From an uncultured Pelagibacteraceae bacterium (GTDB taxonomy: Bacteria; Pseudomonadota; Alphaproteobacteria; Pelagibacterales; Pelagibacteraceae), in contig CACHQX010000001.1 in the NCBI GenBank assembly GCA_902582235.1, forward strand, positions 16,768-80,767: DNA of 64,000 nt, written 5' to 3'. The stretch's first letter is position 1. Each line of letters starts with the position of its first letter. Made by a program: the position numbers and the translations under genes. Shown in pieces: positions 10,559 to 20,499 of the stretch. The notes beneath the pieces were generated by a model, which saw only the letters and a list, made by a program, of their open reading frames with translations, did not search any database and had not been told where the DNA came from.

Positions 10559-12004
10559 ATGGAAGTGGAAAAAAAAATCGACCCGTTAGGATTTAGAGAA
10601 TATGACGCTAGGTGGTTATACCCAAAAAGCATCAACTCGAAGGGAATCGAGGCCGTAGGAAAAGGATTCGGGACACAGGTTATTAACTCTGAAAAGAATC
10701 CTATTGTAATTGTAGGAAATGACTACAGATCTTATAGCGAAGAAGTTAAAAATAATTTTATAAAAGGACTATTATCAACTGGCTGTAATGTAAAAGATAT
10801 AGGTTTATGTTTATCACCCACAGTTTATTTTTCTCAATTTAAAATAAAATCAAATGCTGTTGCAATGATAACAGCAAGCCACAATGAAAATGGTTGGACA
10901 GGAATAAAGATGGGAATTGAAAAAGGTCTAACTCATTGCAAAGAAGAAATGTCAGAACTTAAATCGATAGTAATAAATGAAACATTTAAAGAAGGTTCGG
11001 GTGAATATGAAAAAGTAGAAAATTTTAATAAAGTATATATTGATGAGTTATCAAAAAATAAAATTAAGAAAAAGTTAAAAGTTGTAGCTGCATGCGGTAA
11101 TGGCACTGCTGGAATATTTGCACCTGAAATTTTAAGGAATATTGGTTGTGAAGTAATAGAGCTTGATTGTAACTTAGACTATAGTTTCCCTAGATATAAC
11201 CCTAATCCAGAAGATATGAAAATGTTACATGAAATTTCAAAATGTGTAAAAGAAAATAACGCAGACGTTGGTTTTGGCTTTGATGGTGATGGAGATAGAG
11301 TTGGAGTTATTGATAATAAAGGGAATGAAATATTTGCAGACAAAATTGGTTTGTTAATTGCTAGAAATATTTCAGAATTGCATCCAAATAATAAATTTAT
11401 TGTAGATGTAAAATCTACAGGATTGTTTAGCAAAGATGAAATTCTAAAAAAAAATAATTGTAAAACTCTCTATTGGAAAACAGGACACTCGTATATTAAG
11501 AGAAAAGTAAAAGAAGATAATGCGATTGCTGGCTTTGAAAAAAGTGGTCACTTTTTTTTTAATAAACCTTTAGGATTTGGTTTTGACGATGGAATTAATT
11601 CTGCAATTCAAATTTGTCATTTAATTGATAATCAAAATAAAAAATTGGATATTTTAATAAATGATTTGCCAAAAACTTTTCAAAGTCCAACTATGGGACC
11701 ATTTTGTAAAGATGAAGAAAAATATAAAGTTATAGACGAAATTATCTCTAATATAAAAAAACTTCAGACTGACAAACAAAAAATATGTAATCAGGAAATA
11801 ACTGACATACTTACGGTCAATGGTGTGAGATTTACTCTTGATGATGGATCTTGGGGTCTTGTAAGAGCATCTTCAAACAAACCATCACTTGTTGTTGTTA
11901 CAGAAAGTCCGGTATCAGATAAAATAAAAACCGATATCTTTAGATTTATTGATGATCTACTTCAAAAAACTGGAAAGATAGGTGAATACGATCAAAAGAT
12001 ATAG
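10559..12004 (+). CDS. phosphomannomutase/phosphoglucomutase
   Basis: FREYDARWLYP, TASHNENGWTGIKMG, FGFDGDGDRVGVID; ORF opens at 10445 but homology begins at the MEVEKKID ATG. Confidence 0.88.
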   Translation: MEVEKKIDPLGFREYDARWLYPKSINSKGIEAVGKGFGTQVINSEKNPIVIVGNDYRSYSEEVKNNFIKGLLSTGCNVKDIGLCLSPTVYFSQFKIKSNAVAMITASHNENGWTGIKMGIEKGLTHCKEEMSELKSIVINETFKEGSGEYEKVENFNKVYIDELSKNKIKKKLKVVAACGNGTAGIFAPEILRNIGCEVIELDCNLDYSFPRYNPNPEDMKMLHEISKCVKENNADVGFGFDGDGDRVGVIDNKGNEIFADKIGLLIARNISELHPNNKFIVDVKSTGLFSKDEILKKNNCKTLYWKTGHSYIKRKVKEDNAIAGFEKSGHFFFNKPLGFGFDDGINSAIQICHLIDNQNKKLDILINDLPKTFQSPTMGPFCKDEEKYKVIDEIISNIKKLQTDKQKICNQEITDILTVNGVRFTLDDGSWGLVRASSNKPSLVVVTESPVSDKIKTDIFRFIDDLLQKTGKIGEYDQKI

Positions 12005-12005
12005 T

Positions 12006-12407
12006 TTAAACTTTATTTCCTTTAATCAAAAAATAAAAGCCGCCAATAAAAAGAAAAATTTGCTCACTAGTAAATAATTTTTGAGTAATAAACCAATCTG
12101 GGTGAGCAATTATAAATATATTTGTCATGAGTATTACAATTACAAGTCCCGCAAATCTTGTAAGCGTATCTCCTATGGGATTTCTCAAAAAACCACTCAC
12201 AATTAAAATTATTCCAGATAAGAGTTCACTTAATGCAACAAATGTTGCAAGTGCTGGAGGTAAACCAAAATATTCAACTAGACCTGCTGGTGGCAAAGGA
12301 AATTTAGCATAACCGTGAATGATAAAAGCTATTCCAATACCAAATCTTAGTAAAAGAGAAGCCAATGCTTCAAAGTTTAGTAAAAAGTTTTTTAATTTAG
12401 AAACCAT
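12006..12407 (-). CDS. DoxX family membrane protein
   Basis: 133 aa; LLRFGIGIAFIIHGYAKF, ELLSGI typical of DoxX. Confidence 0.8.
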   Translation of the reverse strand: MVSKLKNFLLNFEALASLLLRFGIGIAFIIHGYAKFPLPPAGLVEYFGLPPALATFVALSELLSGIILIVSGFLRNPIGDTLTRFAGLVIVILMTNIFIIAHPDWFITQKLFTSEQIFLFIGGFYFLIKGNKV

Positions 12408-12465
12408 TAATTAAAATTTAAATAATTTATATTTAAGTTCAAGATAAGTTTTTGAATTATCACCA

Positions 12466-13296
12466 TTAAATATTAAAATATCTATAAAGAAATATTGTAG
12501 CAACTACATATAAAAAAATTCCAAAAAGTACTTGAACTTTTGACCTCTCAAGTTTGTGCACTGTATTAGCCCCAATTCTAGCCATTATTGTTGTAATAGG
12601 GACGAATATTAGAAAGGCAGGGATATTTACAAACCCAATGCTGAGGGGAATATCAACATTCTTAACTACTCCTGACAAGAAAAAACCAATTGCGCCAAAC
12701 AATGAAATTATAAATCCAATAGCTGCAGCACTCCCTATTGCTCTATTTATCGAGTAACCAAAGTATCTTAAAACAGGTACATTAATCATAGCTCCAGTAA
12801 TACCCATTGGAGCTGAAATTAAGCCAGAAATAAATCCAAATGAAAGACGGGGCAGCAAATTAAATGAAGGGTAAACTTTTTTATTTTTATTTTTTGCAAG
12901 GAGTAGATAAGCACCTAAAAAATAGACCATGATTGAAAAAAAAAGAACCAATGATTTAGTACTCATCATAGAAGCAATTATAGTCCCAGTTACGACACCA
13001 AAAACAACGAATGTTCCAAAAGTTTTAATTATACTTAAATCAACAGCACCATGTTTTCTGTGAGCTAATACTGATGAGAATGAAGTTAGTATTGTTATTG
13101 TAAATGCAGTCCCAACTGTAAGATGCATTAGATAATCTCTATCTATTCCAAAAGTTTCAAAAATAAAGAAAAGAAAAGGCACAGAAATTAATCCACCTCC
13201 AATTCCAAATAATCCCGCAAAAAAACCAACAGGAATAGCTGCAGCAATCATTAATAAAATGAAAAATATGTATTCGTTGAAAATAATCTGGTCCAC
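12466..13296 (-). CDS. TauE/SafE family sulfite/anion exporter
   Basis: 276 aa; GFFAGLFGIGGGLISVPFL motif; hydrophobic throughout. Confidence 0.88.
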   Translation of the reverse strand: MDQIIFNEYIFFILLMIAAAIPVGFFAGLFGIGGGLISVPFLFFIFETFGIDRDYLMHLTVGTAFTITILTSFSSVLAHRKHGAVDLSIIKTFGTFVVFGVVTGTIIASMMSTKSLVLFFSIMVYFLGAYLLLAKNKNKKVYPSFNLLPRLSFGFISGLISAPMGITGAMINVPVLRYFGYSINRAIGSAAAIGFIISLFGAIGFFLSGVVKNVDIPLSIGFVNIPAFLIFVPITTIMARIGANTVHKLERSKVQVLFGIFLYVVATIFLYRYFNI

Positions 13297-13305
13297 AATT
13301 TTAAT

Positions 13306-14142
13306 TTAATTGATACTTAGATATTCTAAAAATGATCTAATTGATACCAAAATTAAAAAAGTTCCAAATATTTTGCTAAGTATTTTTTTATCGATTTTGT
13401 AGACTGCTTTTGCACCTAACCTAGCCATTATCATAGTAACTGGCACAAATACTATGAAGCCGAGTAAATTTATATATCCCAAACTGAACGGTGTATTAAC
13501 ATTATCAATAATTTTTCCACCAGTGATCATTGTAACTGATCCAGTAACAGCAATAAGGAAACCTACAGCTGCAGCTGTTCCAATTGATTTTCTAATATCA
13601 TAACCAAATGTTCTCATGAAAGGAACCATTAACGATCCGCCTCCAATTCCTAAAGGAATAGAAATAAATCCAATCAATATACCAGAAATATTTTTAACTA
13701 AATTTGATATTTGTTTTGGGTTATCAACTAATTTTTCTCTCAAAAAAATAAAAAAAAGTCCAACCATAAAAGCAAATATAGAAAAAAATAATACAAGCGC
13801 AGGAGTTTTCAAATTAACTGCCAAAAAAGTTCCAAAAAAAACTCCAATTAAAATAAAAATTCCAAATGATTTTACCATATTAAAATCTACTGCATCATGT
13901 TCTCTATGTGTTAAGGTAGATATAATTGAGGTTGGAATTATTATTGCTAAAGATGTACCAACTGCTAAATGCATCCTTGTTACAATGTCAAAGTCTAAAA
14001 CTGTAAACGCGTAGTAAAGAGCGGGAACCATAATGATGCCCCCACCTACTCCAAGTAAACCAGCCATAAATCCTGCAACTGCTGCGGCAATAGCTAAAAC
14101 AGTTAAAAGATAAAAAATTTCATTGATATTTAAATTTTCCAT
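13306..14142 (-). CDS. TauE/SafE family exporter (tandem paralogue)
   Basis: 278 aa; GFMAGLLGVGGGIIMVPAL; FISIPLGIGGGSLMVPFM. Confidence 0.88.
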   Translation of the reverse strand: MENLNINEIFYLLTVLAIAAAVAGFMAGLLGVGGGIIMVPALYYAFTVLDFDIVTRMHLAVGTSLAIIIPTSIISTLTHREHDAVDFNMVKSFGIFILIGVFFGTFLAVNLKTPALVLFFSIFAFMVGLFFIFLREKLVDNPKQISNLVKNISGILIGFISIPLGIGGGSLMVPFMRTFGYDIRKSIGTAAAVGFLIAVTGSVTMITGGKIIDNVNTPFSLGYINLLGFIVFVPVTMIMARLGAKAVYKIDKKILSKIFGTFLILVSIRSFLEYLSIN

Positions 14143-15149
14143 TAGGAATTTAATTGATTTGCTTTTTCATTGTTTTGCACAATAGTCATTATGTGTTTCG
14201 CTTTTTGAAAATCTGAGTCTCTAGCCATCATATTGTCACTTAAATATCTTTTCCAATCTTTAGAGCCAGGTTGGCCATGATAAAGACCAACTGTGTGTCG
14301 CATTATGTGATTTACTTTTGTACCAAGTTTTACTTCTTCCTCTAAATAACTAATAATCTGTTTTGCAATTTGTTCCCTTGATGGCACTTCATTTGTATTA
14401 AATATTTCTTTCTCAATATCAGTCAAAAAGTAAGGATTTTGATAAATTGCTCTTCCAATCATCACGCCATCGCAGTGTTCTAAATGTTTTTTAATTTCTT
14501 CAGTTTGTGAGACTCCTCCATTAATTATTATTTCAAGCTCTGGGTTTGCTTTCTTAATTTCGTAAACCATTTTGTAATTTAGTTTTGGTATATTTAAATT
14601 TTGCTTAGGAGTAAGACTTTTTAATAAAGCCTTTCTTGCATGAAGTATGACTGTTTTACATCCAGATTGTTTTATTTTGTTAATGAAATTATTTAAATAT
14701 TCAAAGTCCTCAATTTCATCAACTCCAATCCTAGTTTTAGCTGTAACCGGAATTTTGCATGAATTAACCATGTTATTAATACATTCTGCAACTAAATCAG
14801 GTTCTTTCATCAAACATGCTCCAAATGAATTTTTTTGCACTTTTTTGCTCGGACAACCCAAATTAATATTTATTTCATCATAACCAAATTGTTCTGCTAG
14901 TTTAGCAACTTCTGCTAGTTCATTTTTGTCTGAGCCCCCAACTTGAAGAGCAACAGGTTTCTCTTCCTCTCTAAAACCAAGTATTCTTTTTCTATCCCCA
15001 TGAATTGCTGATTTCGTTGCAACCATCTCAGAGTACAACATTACATTTTTGCTTATAAGTCTTAAGAAATATCTATCATGCCTATCAGTGCAATCCATCA
15101 TAGGTGCAACAGATATTTTTCTATTAATACTTTTGTTTTTAAAATCCAA
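14142..15149 (-). CDS. dusA: tRNA-dihydrouridine(20/20a) synthase
   Basis: 335 aa; SVAPMMDCTDRHDRYFLRLIS, NINLGCPSKKVQKNSFGACLM, RHTVGLYHGQPGSKDWKRYLS. Confidence 0.95.
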   Translation of the reverse strand: MDFKNKSINRKISVAPMMDCTDRHDRYFLRLISKNVMLYSEMVATKSAIHGDRKRILGFREEEKPVALQVGGSDKNELAEVAKLAEQFGYDEININLGCPSKKVQKNSFGACLMKEPDLVAECINNMVNSCKIPVTAKTRIGVDEIEDFEYLNNFINKIKQSGCKTVILHARKALLKSLTPKQNLNIPKLNYKMVYEIKKANPELEIIINGGVSQTEEIKKHLEHCDGVMIGRAIYQNPYFLTDIEKEIFNTNEVPSREQIAKQIISYLEEEVKLGTKVNHIMRHTVGLYHGQPGSKDWKRYLSDNMMARDSDFQKAKHIMTIVQNNEKANQLNS

Positions 15150-16470
15150 TTGGTTTACCCATTAATTTGTCAGGTAACCAAGTTACTATTTCTGGGAAAA
15201 TACACAATATTATAATACAAATGACCATCATTGCCATAAAAGGAATAGATCCTTTTAATATTTCAGAAAGACTTACGTCGGGTGTAATTCCTTTTATAAT
15301 ATATAAGTTTAATCCAACAGGTGGCGTGATCAATCCAATCTCCATATTAATCGTAAAGACAATTGCGAACCAATAAGGATCAAAGCCAAATTGAGTAATA
15401 ATTGGAAGTAATATTGCAGAAGTCATGACTATGACGGCAACAGGTGGTAAAAAGAAACCTGCAATCAACAAGAATATATTTATGTAAAAAAATAGGACCC
15501 ATTTATTTAATCCCATCTCTACAATAGTTTGAGCAATTGATTGTGTCACATAAAGAGTAGATAAGCTAAAAGCGAATATGTAAGAACCTGCAATGATAAA
15601 CATTATCATTACGCTTTCTTTCATAGATACTTTAACGATATCCCATATTTTTTTTGGTTGATAAATTTTGTAAACAATTGCAATCATAACAAATACAAGA
15701 AATGCACCTACTCCAGATGCTTCTGAAGGAGTTGCAACCCCACCGTATAGAACATATAAAACTCCAACTACTATTAATAAAAATGGAAGGACTCTTGGGA
15801 TGACTTCTAATTTTTCTTTGAGTGTTGGGGGTGTTCTATTTCTTAAAATTTCTGCTGATTGTTTATCAATGAAATAAGAATAGATGTAAGCCCATAACAT
15901 AAACAATCCAGCTAAAAGTAAACCAGGTATGACACCACATAAAAATAATCTTCCAATCGAAGTACCGGTTGCTAATCCATAAACAATTAAAACAATGCTA
16001 GGCGGTATTAAAACTCCTAGAGTTCCCCCTGCTGCTATACATCCAGTTGCTAATCTCGCTGAGTATCCTCTTTTTCTCATTTCTGGAATTCCCATTGTCC
16101 CTATTGCAGCACATGTTGCAGGACTTGATCCACTTAAGGCTGCGAAAATAGAACAAGCTCCAATATTTGAAACAACAAGACCGCCAGGCAACCTCCATAG
16201 CCACCTGTCTAAACCTGTGTACAAATCTTTTCCAGCTGGTGAGTTTGCAACAGCCATTCCCATCAAAATAAACATTGGTATAGACAGCAAAACAAATGAA
16301 TTTAAACCTGCGTAAAATGTTTCAGCAAAAACATTTAAAATTGAAAAACCTTCAGCGATAACTAAAAAGATTACCGAAATAAAACATAAGCCAAAAGCTA
16401 TTGGTATTCCTGAGAATAACATCACTACAGTTGCTACTCCAACTACTAAACCTAATAATAAAGGATCCAT
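15139..16470 (-). CDS. dctM: TRAP transporter large permease (DctM)
   Basis: 443 aa; SGSSPATCAAIGTMGIPEM, ITPPVGLNLYIIKGI. Confidence 0.95.
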   Translation of the reverse strand: MDPLLLGLVVGVATVVMLFSGIPIAFGLCFISVIFLVIAEGFSILNVFAETFYAGLNSFVLLSIPMFILMGMAVANSPAGKDLYTGLDRWLWRLPGGLVVSNIGACSIFAALSGSSPATCAAIGTMGIPEMRKRGYSARLATGCIAAGGTLGVLIPPSIVLIVYGLATGTSIGRLFLCGVIPGLLLAGLFMLWAYIYSYFIDKQSAEILRNRTPPTLKEKLEVIPRVLPFLLIVVGVLYVLYGGVATPSEASGVGAFLVFVMIAIVYKIYQPKKIWDIVKVSMKESVMIMFIIAGSYIFAFSLSTLYVTQSIAQTIVEMGLNKWVLFFYINIFLLIAGFFLPPVAVIVMTSAILLPIITQFGFDPYWFAIVFTINMEIGLITPPVGLNLYIIKGITPDVSLSEILKGSIPFMAMMVICIIILCIFPEIVTWLPDKLMGKPIGF

Positions 16471-16967
16471 TACTTAAACTCCTTTAATTTTCTTATATGT
16501 AAAATTAATTCAGATATATATGACATTGTCATAAGTATTGCGCCGATAAGCATTGATGAATAGGGTATCCAGAGTGGAGGACCCCATACTGTTCCAGTAT
16601 TGTAATTTTTTATAAATGCTTCGTAAGTAATTTCATAACTTACGTAAAATAAAATTAGAAAAAAAACTAAACAAAGACTGTCAGTAAAAATTTTAAGTTT
16701 AGTGACATTCTTTTCACTTAAAAAAGTATATAGATACTCCATATTAACATGACCTTTTTCACTTAAAACATATGCGGCACCTATAAATGTAGAAGCAACC
16801 AATAACATTGTGACAAGCTCTGTTTGCCACGTAATTGCATTCTTAAATAAATATCTCTCGAAAACTAATTCTGTAATGATAACGATTGAAAGAAAGAGAC
16901 AGCCAGCTGCAAAAATTCCGCAAGCTTTCGCAAGCCAGTTTGTCAATTTAATAAATTTATCAGTCAT
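16470..16967 (-). CDS. dctQ: TRAP transporter small permease (DctQ)
   Basis: 165 aa, 4-TM; position between dctP and dctM. Confidence 0.9.
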   Translation of the reverse strand: MTDKFIKLTNWLAKACGIFAAGCLFLSIVIITELVFERYLFKNAITWQTELVTMLLVASTFIGAAYVLSEKGHVNMEYLYTFLSEKNVTKLKIFTDSLCLVFFLILFYVSYEITYEAFIKNYNTGTVWGPPLWIPYSSMLIGAILMTMSYISELILHIRKLKEFK

Positions 16968-16972
16968 GAAAA

Positions 16973-16999
16973 ATACCCCTGCAGAAAAAGCAGGGGTAT
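16973..16999 (-). terminator. intercistronic hairpin between dctP and dctQM
   Basis: perfect 10-bp stem ATACCCCTGC / GCAGGGGTAT, 7-nt loop, A/T flanks. Confidence 0.8.
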
Positions 17000-17012
17000 A
17001 ATTTTAATTTAA

Positions 17013-18023
17013 TTATTTTACAGCAAGAGCCATATCAATCAATTTTTGACCGTTTGGCACTTTTTCTGCAAAGTTTTTATATGAAGATTTTTTAGCAATA
17101 GCTAACCAAGCATCAAAGTCTTCTTGTTTCATATAAGACAATTCAACTCCAGCTTTTTTATAAGCTTTTTCCATTGTCGTATCTAAACCAGCAGCTTCTT
17201 TAGTCATAAACTTCTCTGCTTTTTTTCCAGCTTTCATTAAAGCTTTTTGTTGTTTGCTATCTAAGGCATCAAAAGATTTTTTTGACATTAAAATTGGCTC
17301 ATACATAAACCATAGACCAAATTTTCCTGGAGGTGTTGCACATTTTACTTGCTCATAAATTCTGTATGAAACAAAACTTCCTGAACTAGTATTTGCACCA
17401 TCTAATACACCTGTTTGCAAACCGTTATAGATTTCTGAAGATGGCATTGATTGAATACCTGCTCCTGCTGCTTCTAACATTTGGTTAAATGCTTTACCTG
17501 CAGCTCTAAACGTTTGACCTTTTACAGATGCTGGATTTGAAATACAATTTTTCTTTGAAACAAATCCACCTGCAAGCCAAGCATCAGACAAAACAACTAC
17601 TCCAGCATCATTGATGATTTTTTTAATTTCTGTCATCATTGGAGACGCATTAACTCTTAATGCATGTTTATGGTTTTTCACCATTCCAGGCATCAAAGTA
17701 ATGTCAAACTCTGGATGGAATTTAGCAGCGTATGCTAATGGGAAAGCTGAAATATCCAGCTGACCTGTTGTCATCGGTTTCCATTGCTCTTTTGGTTTGT
17801 AAAGTGATTTTGCAGGGTAAATTCTTATATCTACTCCTACATTTGCTTTTTTCATTTCATCAGCAATAATTTGAACCATTTCGTGTCTTACGTCGAAAGA
17901 CCCGTCGGCTCTTGGCGTACCTGGCCATTGGTGACTAGCTTTTAAAGTTACTGCAAAAGCTGATCCAATAGTTGTAGTTACGAAAACTAACGAAAGAAAA
18001 TATAAAGATATTTTTTTTAACAT
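17013..18023 (-). CDS. dctP: TRAP transporter substrate-binding protein (DctP/TAXI-type periplasmic receptor)
   Basis: 336 aa with signal peptide; TFRAAGKAFNQMLEAAGAGIQSMPSSEIYNGLQTGVLDGA. Confidence 0.94.
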   Translation of the reverse strand: MLKKISLYFLSLVFVTTTIGSAFAVTLKASHQWPGTPRADGSFDVRHEMVQIIADEMKKANVGVDIRIYPAKSLYKPKEQWKPMTTGQLDISAFPLAYAAKFHPEFDITLMPGMVKNHKHALRVNASPMMTEIKKIINDAGVVVLSDAWLAGGFVSKKNCISNPASVKGQTFRAAGKAFNQMLEAAGAGIQSMPSSEIYNGLQTGVLDGANTSSGSFVSYRIYEQVKCATPPGKFGLWFMYEPILMSKKSFDALDSKQQKALMKAGKKAEKFMTKEAAGLDTTMEKAYKKAGVELSYMKQEDFDAWLAIAKKSSYKNFAEKVPNGQKLIDMALAVK

Positions 18024-18114
18024 TATTATTCCTCTCTATTATTATTTTATTGATGTATTAAATGTAACTTCTTGATAAGAGTCAATATGCTTTAAAATAC
18101 AATTGACGCTAATT

Positions 18115-19260
18115 ATGAACGGACCCTTAAAAGATATATTAGTTTTAGACCTAACTCGAGTGCTGGTTGGTCCTTATTGTACTATGATTTTGTCAGATTT
18201 GGGGGCGAGAGTGATTAAAGTTGAAGCACCTGAAATTGGAGATGACTCTAGAAAATTTGGACCTTTCATTGATGACCAGTCTGCATACTTTATGTCACTT
18301 AATAGAGGAAAAGAAAGTATAGCTTTAAATTTAAAAAATTCAGAAGATAAAAAAATTTTTGAACAAATACTAAAAAAAGCAGATGTGTTAGTTGAAAATT
18401 TTAAACCTGGAACATTAGAGAAATGGGGATTTGGTTGGAAGGATTTATGTAAAAAATATCCAAAATTAATTTATGCTTCTGCATCAGGTTTTGGTCAAAC
18501 AGGTCCATTAAGAGAATTACCTGCATATGATATGGTTGTTCAAGGAATGGGTGGATTAATGAGTGTAACAGGTCAACCAAATTCTGAACCAACAAGAGTT
18601 GGAACATCAATTGGTGATATTACTGCTGGTTTGTTTACTGCAATAGGTGTTAACGCAGCGTTATATGACAGAAAGAAAACAGGTAAAGGAACTTACATAG
18701 ACGTTTCGATGCTTGATTGTCAAATTGCAATTTTAGAAAATGCAATTGCAAGATACTTGGCAAAGAATGAAATACCTAAACCAATGGGGTCACGTCATCC
18801 ATCAATAGCACCTTTTGAAGCTTTTAAAACAAAAGACAGTCACATTATAATAGCTGCAGGTAACGACAAACTTTTTGAAAAACTCTGCCAAGTTTTGAAT
18901 ATCAATAATGTTTTAAAAGATGAAAAATTTAAAACAAATTCATCTAGGGCTCAAAATATGGATGAACTAAAGAAGATTTTAGAAAAAGAACTTTTAACTA
19001 AAAATACAAACGATTGGGTCTCATTAATGGAAAAAGAAAAAATTCCTTGTGGTCCAATCTTTAATATAAAACAAGCTGTTGAAAATCCTCAAATCAAGGC
19101 AAGAAATATGATTGTAAATTCATATCATAAAAAAATTGGTGAATTTAAAACTGCTGGTAACCCTATTAAGATGTCAAATTACAAAGATGAAGAAAAAAGA
19201 GGACATATACCAGATTTAGATGAACATAGAGAAAAAATAATTAAAGAGTTTTGTAATTAA
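18115..19260 (+). CDS. CaiB/BaiF family (type III) CoA transferase
   Basis: MNGPLKDILVLDLTRVLVGPYCTMILSDLGARVIKVE, GDDSRKFGP, LVENFKPG; ORF opens at TTG 18103, ATG 18115 preferred. Confidence 0.92.
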   Translation: MNGPLKDILVLDLTRVLVGPYCTMILSDLGARVIKVEAPEIGDDSRKFGPFIDDQSAYFMSLNRGKESIALNLKNSEDKKIFEQILKKADVLVENFKPGTLEKWGFGWKDLCKKYPKLIYASASGFGQTGPLRELPAYDMVVQGMGGLMSVTGQPNSEPTRVGTSIGDITAGLFTAIGVNAALYDRKKTGKGTYIDVSMLDCQIAILENAIARYLAKNEIPKPMGSRHPSIAPFEAFKTKDSHIIIAAGNDKLFEKLCQVLNINNVLKDEKFKTNSSRAQNMDELKKILEKELLTKNTNDWVSLMEKEKIPCGPIFNIKQAVENPQIKARNMIVNSYHKKIGEFKTAGNPIKMSNYKDEEKRGHIPDLDEHREKIIKEFCN

Positions 19261-19885
19261 TTTTTTCTATCTCCTGAGACATTTTAATTAATACTTTTTT
19301 TTTATTTAACTTATCTGTTCTTATCAAAATTGCATCACTCATTTTTTTTAATGGTGAATGTTTTCTTTTTTTATCAAGTTTAGTTCTTATACTTAAACTT
19401 TTCTTAACTTCTTTTAATGGGACTTTTTTCCTCAAATCTTTCCATCTTCTGACAGAGGCTTCGTTTAAATTACAAGTAAAATAAAAAGCTAAGTCATAAC
19501 GGGGATTTTTTTTTAAGATAGTGCTAGCTATGTCTCTACCTTCAACACATATTCTTTTATTTTGTTTGATAATCTTTTTTTGAAATTTTTTCATTATTTC
19601 TCTAACACCTTTATTTTTAGCTAAATAACCAACATGATTACTAATTTCCTGGGAGTGAAGAGATTGTTTTTTTATTTTATTATAAGAGATGTTTTTAAAT
19701 TTCCTCTTTAAAAAAGGAACTATTTTTTTAGGCTTATGCTTAATGATAACTTTGCTCGCATATCTGTATAGTAACCCAGAATTTATAAGAAAAAGTTTAT
19801 ATTTTTTTGAAATTAATTTTGCACCTGTGCTTTTACCGCTAGCAGCTTCTCCGTCACATGCAATTCTTAAAGACTTATTCATCAA
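19241..19885 (-). CDS. cmk: cytidylate kinase
   Basis: 214 aa; CDGEAASGKSTGAKLI, NSGLLYRYASK, VEGRDIAS; overlaps convergent CoA-transferase by 20 bp. Confidence 0.85.
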   Translation of the reverse strand: MMNKSLRIACDGEAASGKSTGAKLISKKYKLFLINSGLLYRYASKVIIKHKPKKIVPFLKRKFKNISYNKIKKQSLHSQEISNHVGYLAKNKGVREIMKKFQKKIIKQNKRICVEGRDIASTILKKNPRYDLAFYFTCNLNEASVRRWKDLRKKVPLKEVKKSLSIRTKLDKKRKHSPLKKMSDAILIRTDKLNKKKVLIKMSQEIEKINYKTL

Positions 19886-19935
19886 AACTATGTTTAATTA
19901 AATAACTTATTTTGATTATGATTGAAATATTATTG

Positions 19936-20457
19936 TTATGAATTTTCTGAGTTATCAGCTTCTTGCTGATCGTTTTCAGCTATTTCATCAAGAGAAACTT
20001 CGTTACTTTCTTGCTCCCCACCCTCTTCAGCTGGAGCATCATTTGATTGAGGCGCATCAGCATTTTGTAGTTCAGCTAAATCTTCTTTTGAAACTTGAAT
20101 TTTTTCAGGAACTTTTCTTGCTCTTTTAGACGGTAAAATAGGTGTTCCACTTTTTGAGATTTCACCTTTGTATAAATTTTCAAAATCATCTCCGATATCT
20201 TCATCTTCTTCACTTAGATCATCAACTTGTTCGATATGTTTTCTAAGTTTGTAAACAGCGCTATCTGTCAATTCACTTGTTTTAACATTTTCATTTGCAA
20301 TTTCTCTAAGTGCGATAACAGTATTTTTATCGTTATCTTTTTCTACACTTGGTTCAATTCCAGAATTTAATTGAGTAGCTCTTTCCTTTGCAACTAAAAC
20401 TAATTCGTAAGGGCTGTCTACTTTATCGATACAATCTTCTACAGTTACTCTTGCCAT
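19936..20457 (-). CDS. rpoZ: DNA-directed RNA polymerase omega subunit with long acidic tail
   Basis: 173 aa; [45 protein letters not shown]-rich C-terminus. Confidence 0.93.
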   Translation of the reverse strand: MARVTVEDCIDKVDSPYELVLVAKERATQLNSGIEPSVEKDNDKNTVIALREIANENVKTSELTDSAVYKLRKHIEQVDDLSEEDEDIGDDFENLYKGEISKSGTPILPSKRARKVPEKIQVSKEDLAELQNADAPQSNDAPAEEGGEQESNEVSLDEIAENDQQEADNSENS

Positions 20458-20499
20458 GCGGAGTATTTATACTCTGAGGTCTATAAAATCAAGGTGTTT

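Noticed and set aside
13616-14014. 132-aa + strand ORF opposite the second TauE/SafE gene
   Set aside because: Antisense to a well-supported gene, lysine/isoleucine-rich with no family signature; expected by-product of AT-rich codon usage.
15995-16315. 106-aa + strand ORF inside dctM
   Set aside because: Antisense to conserved DctM; no supporting motif.
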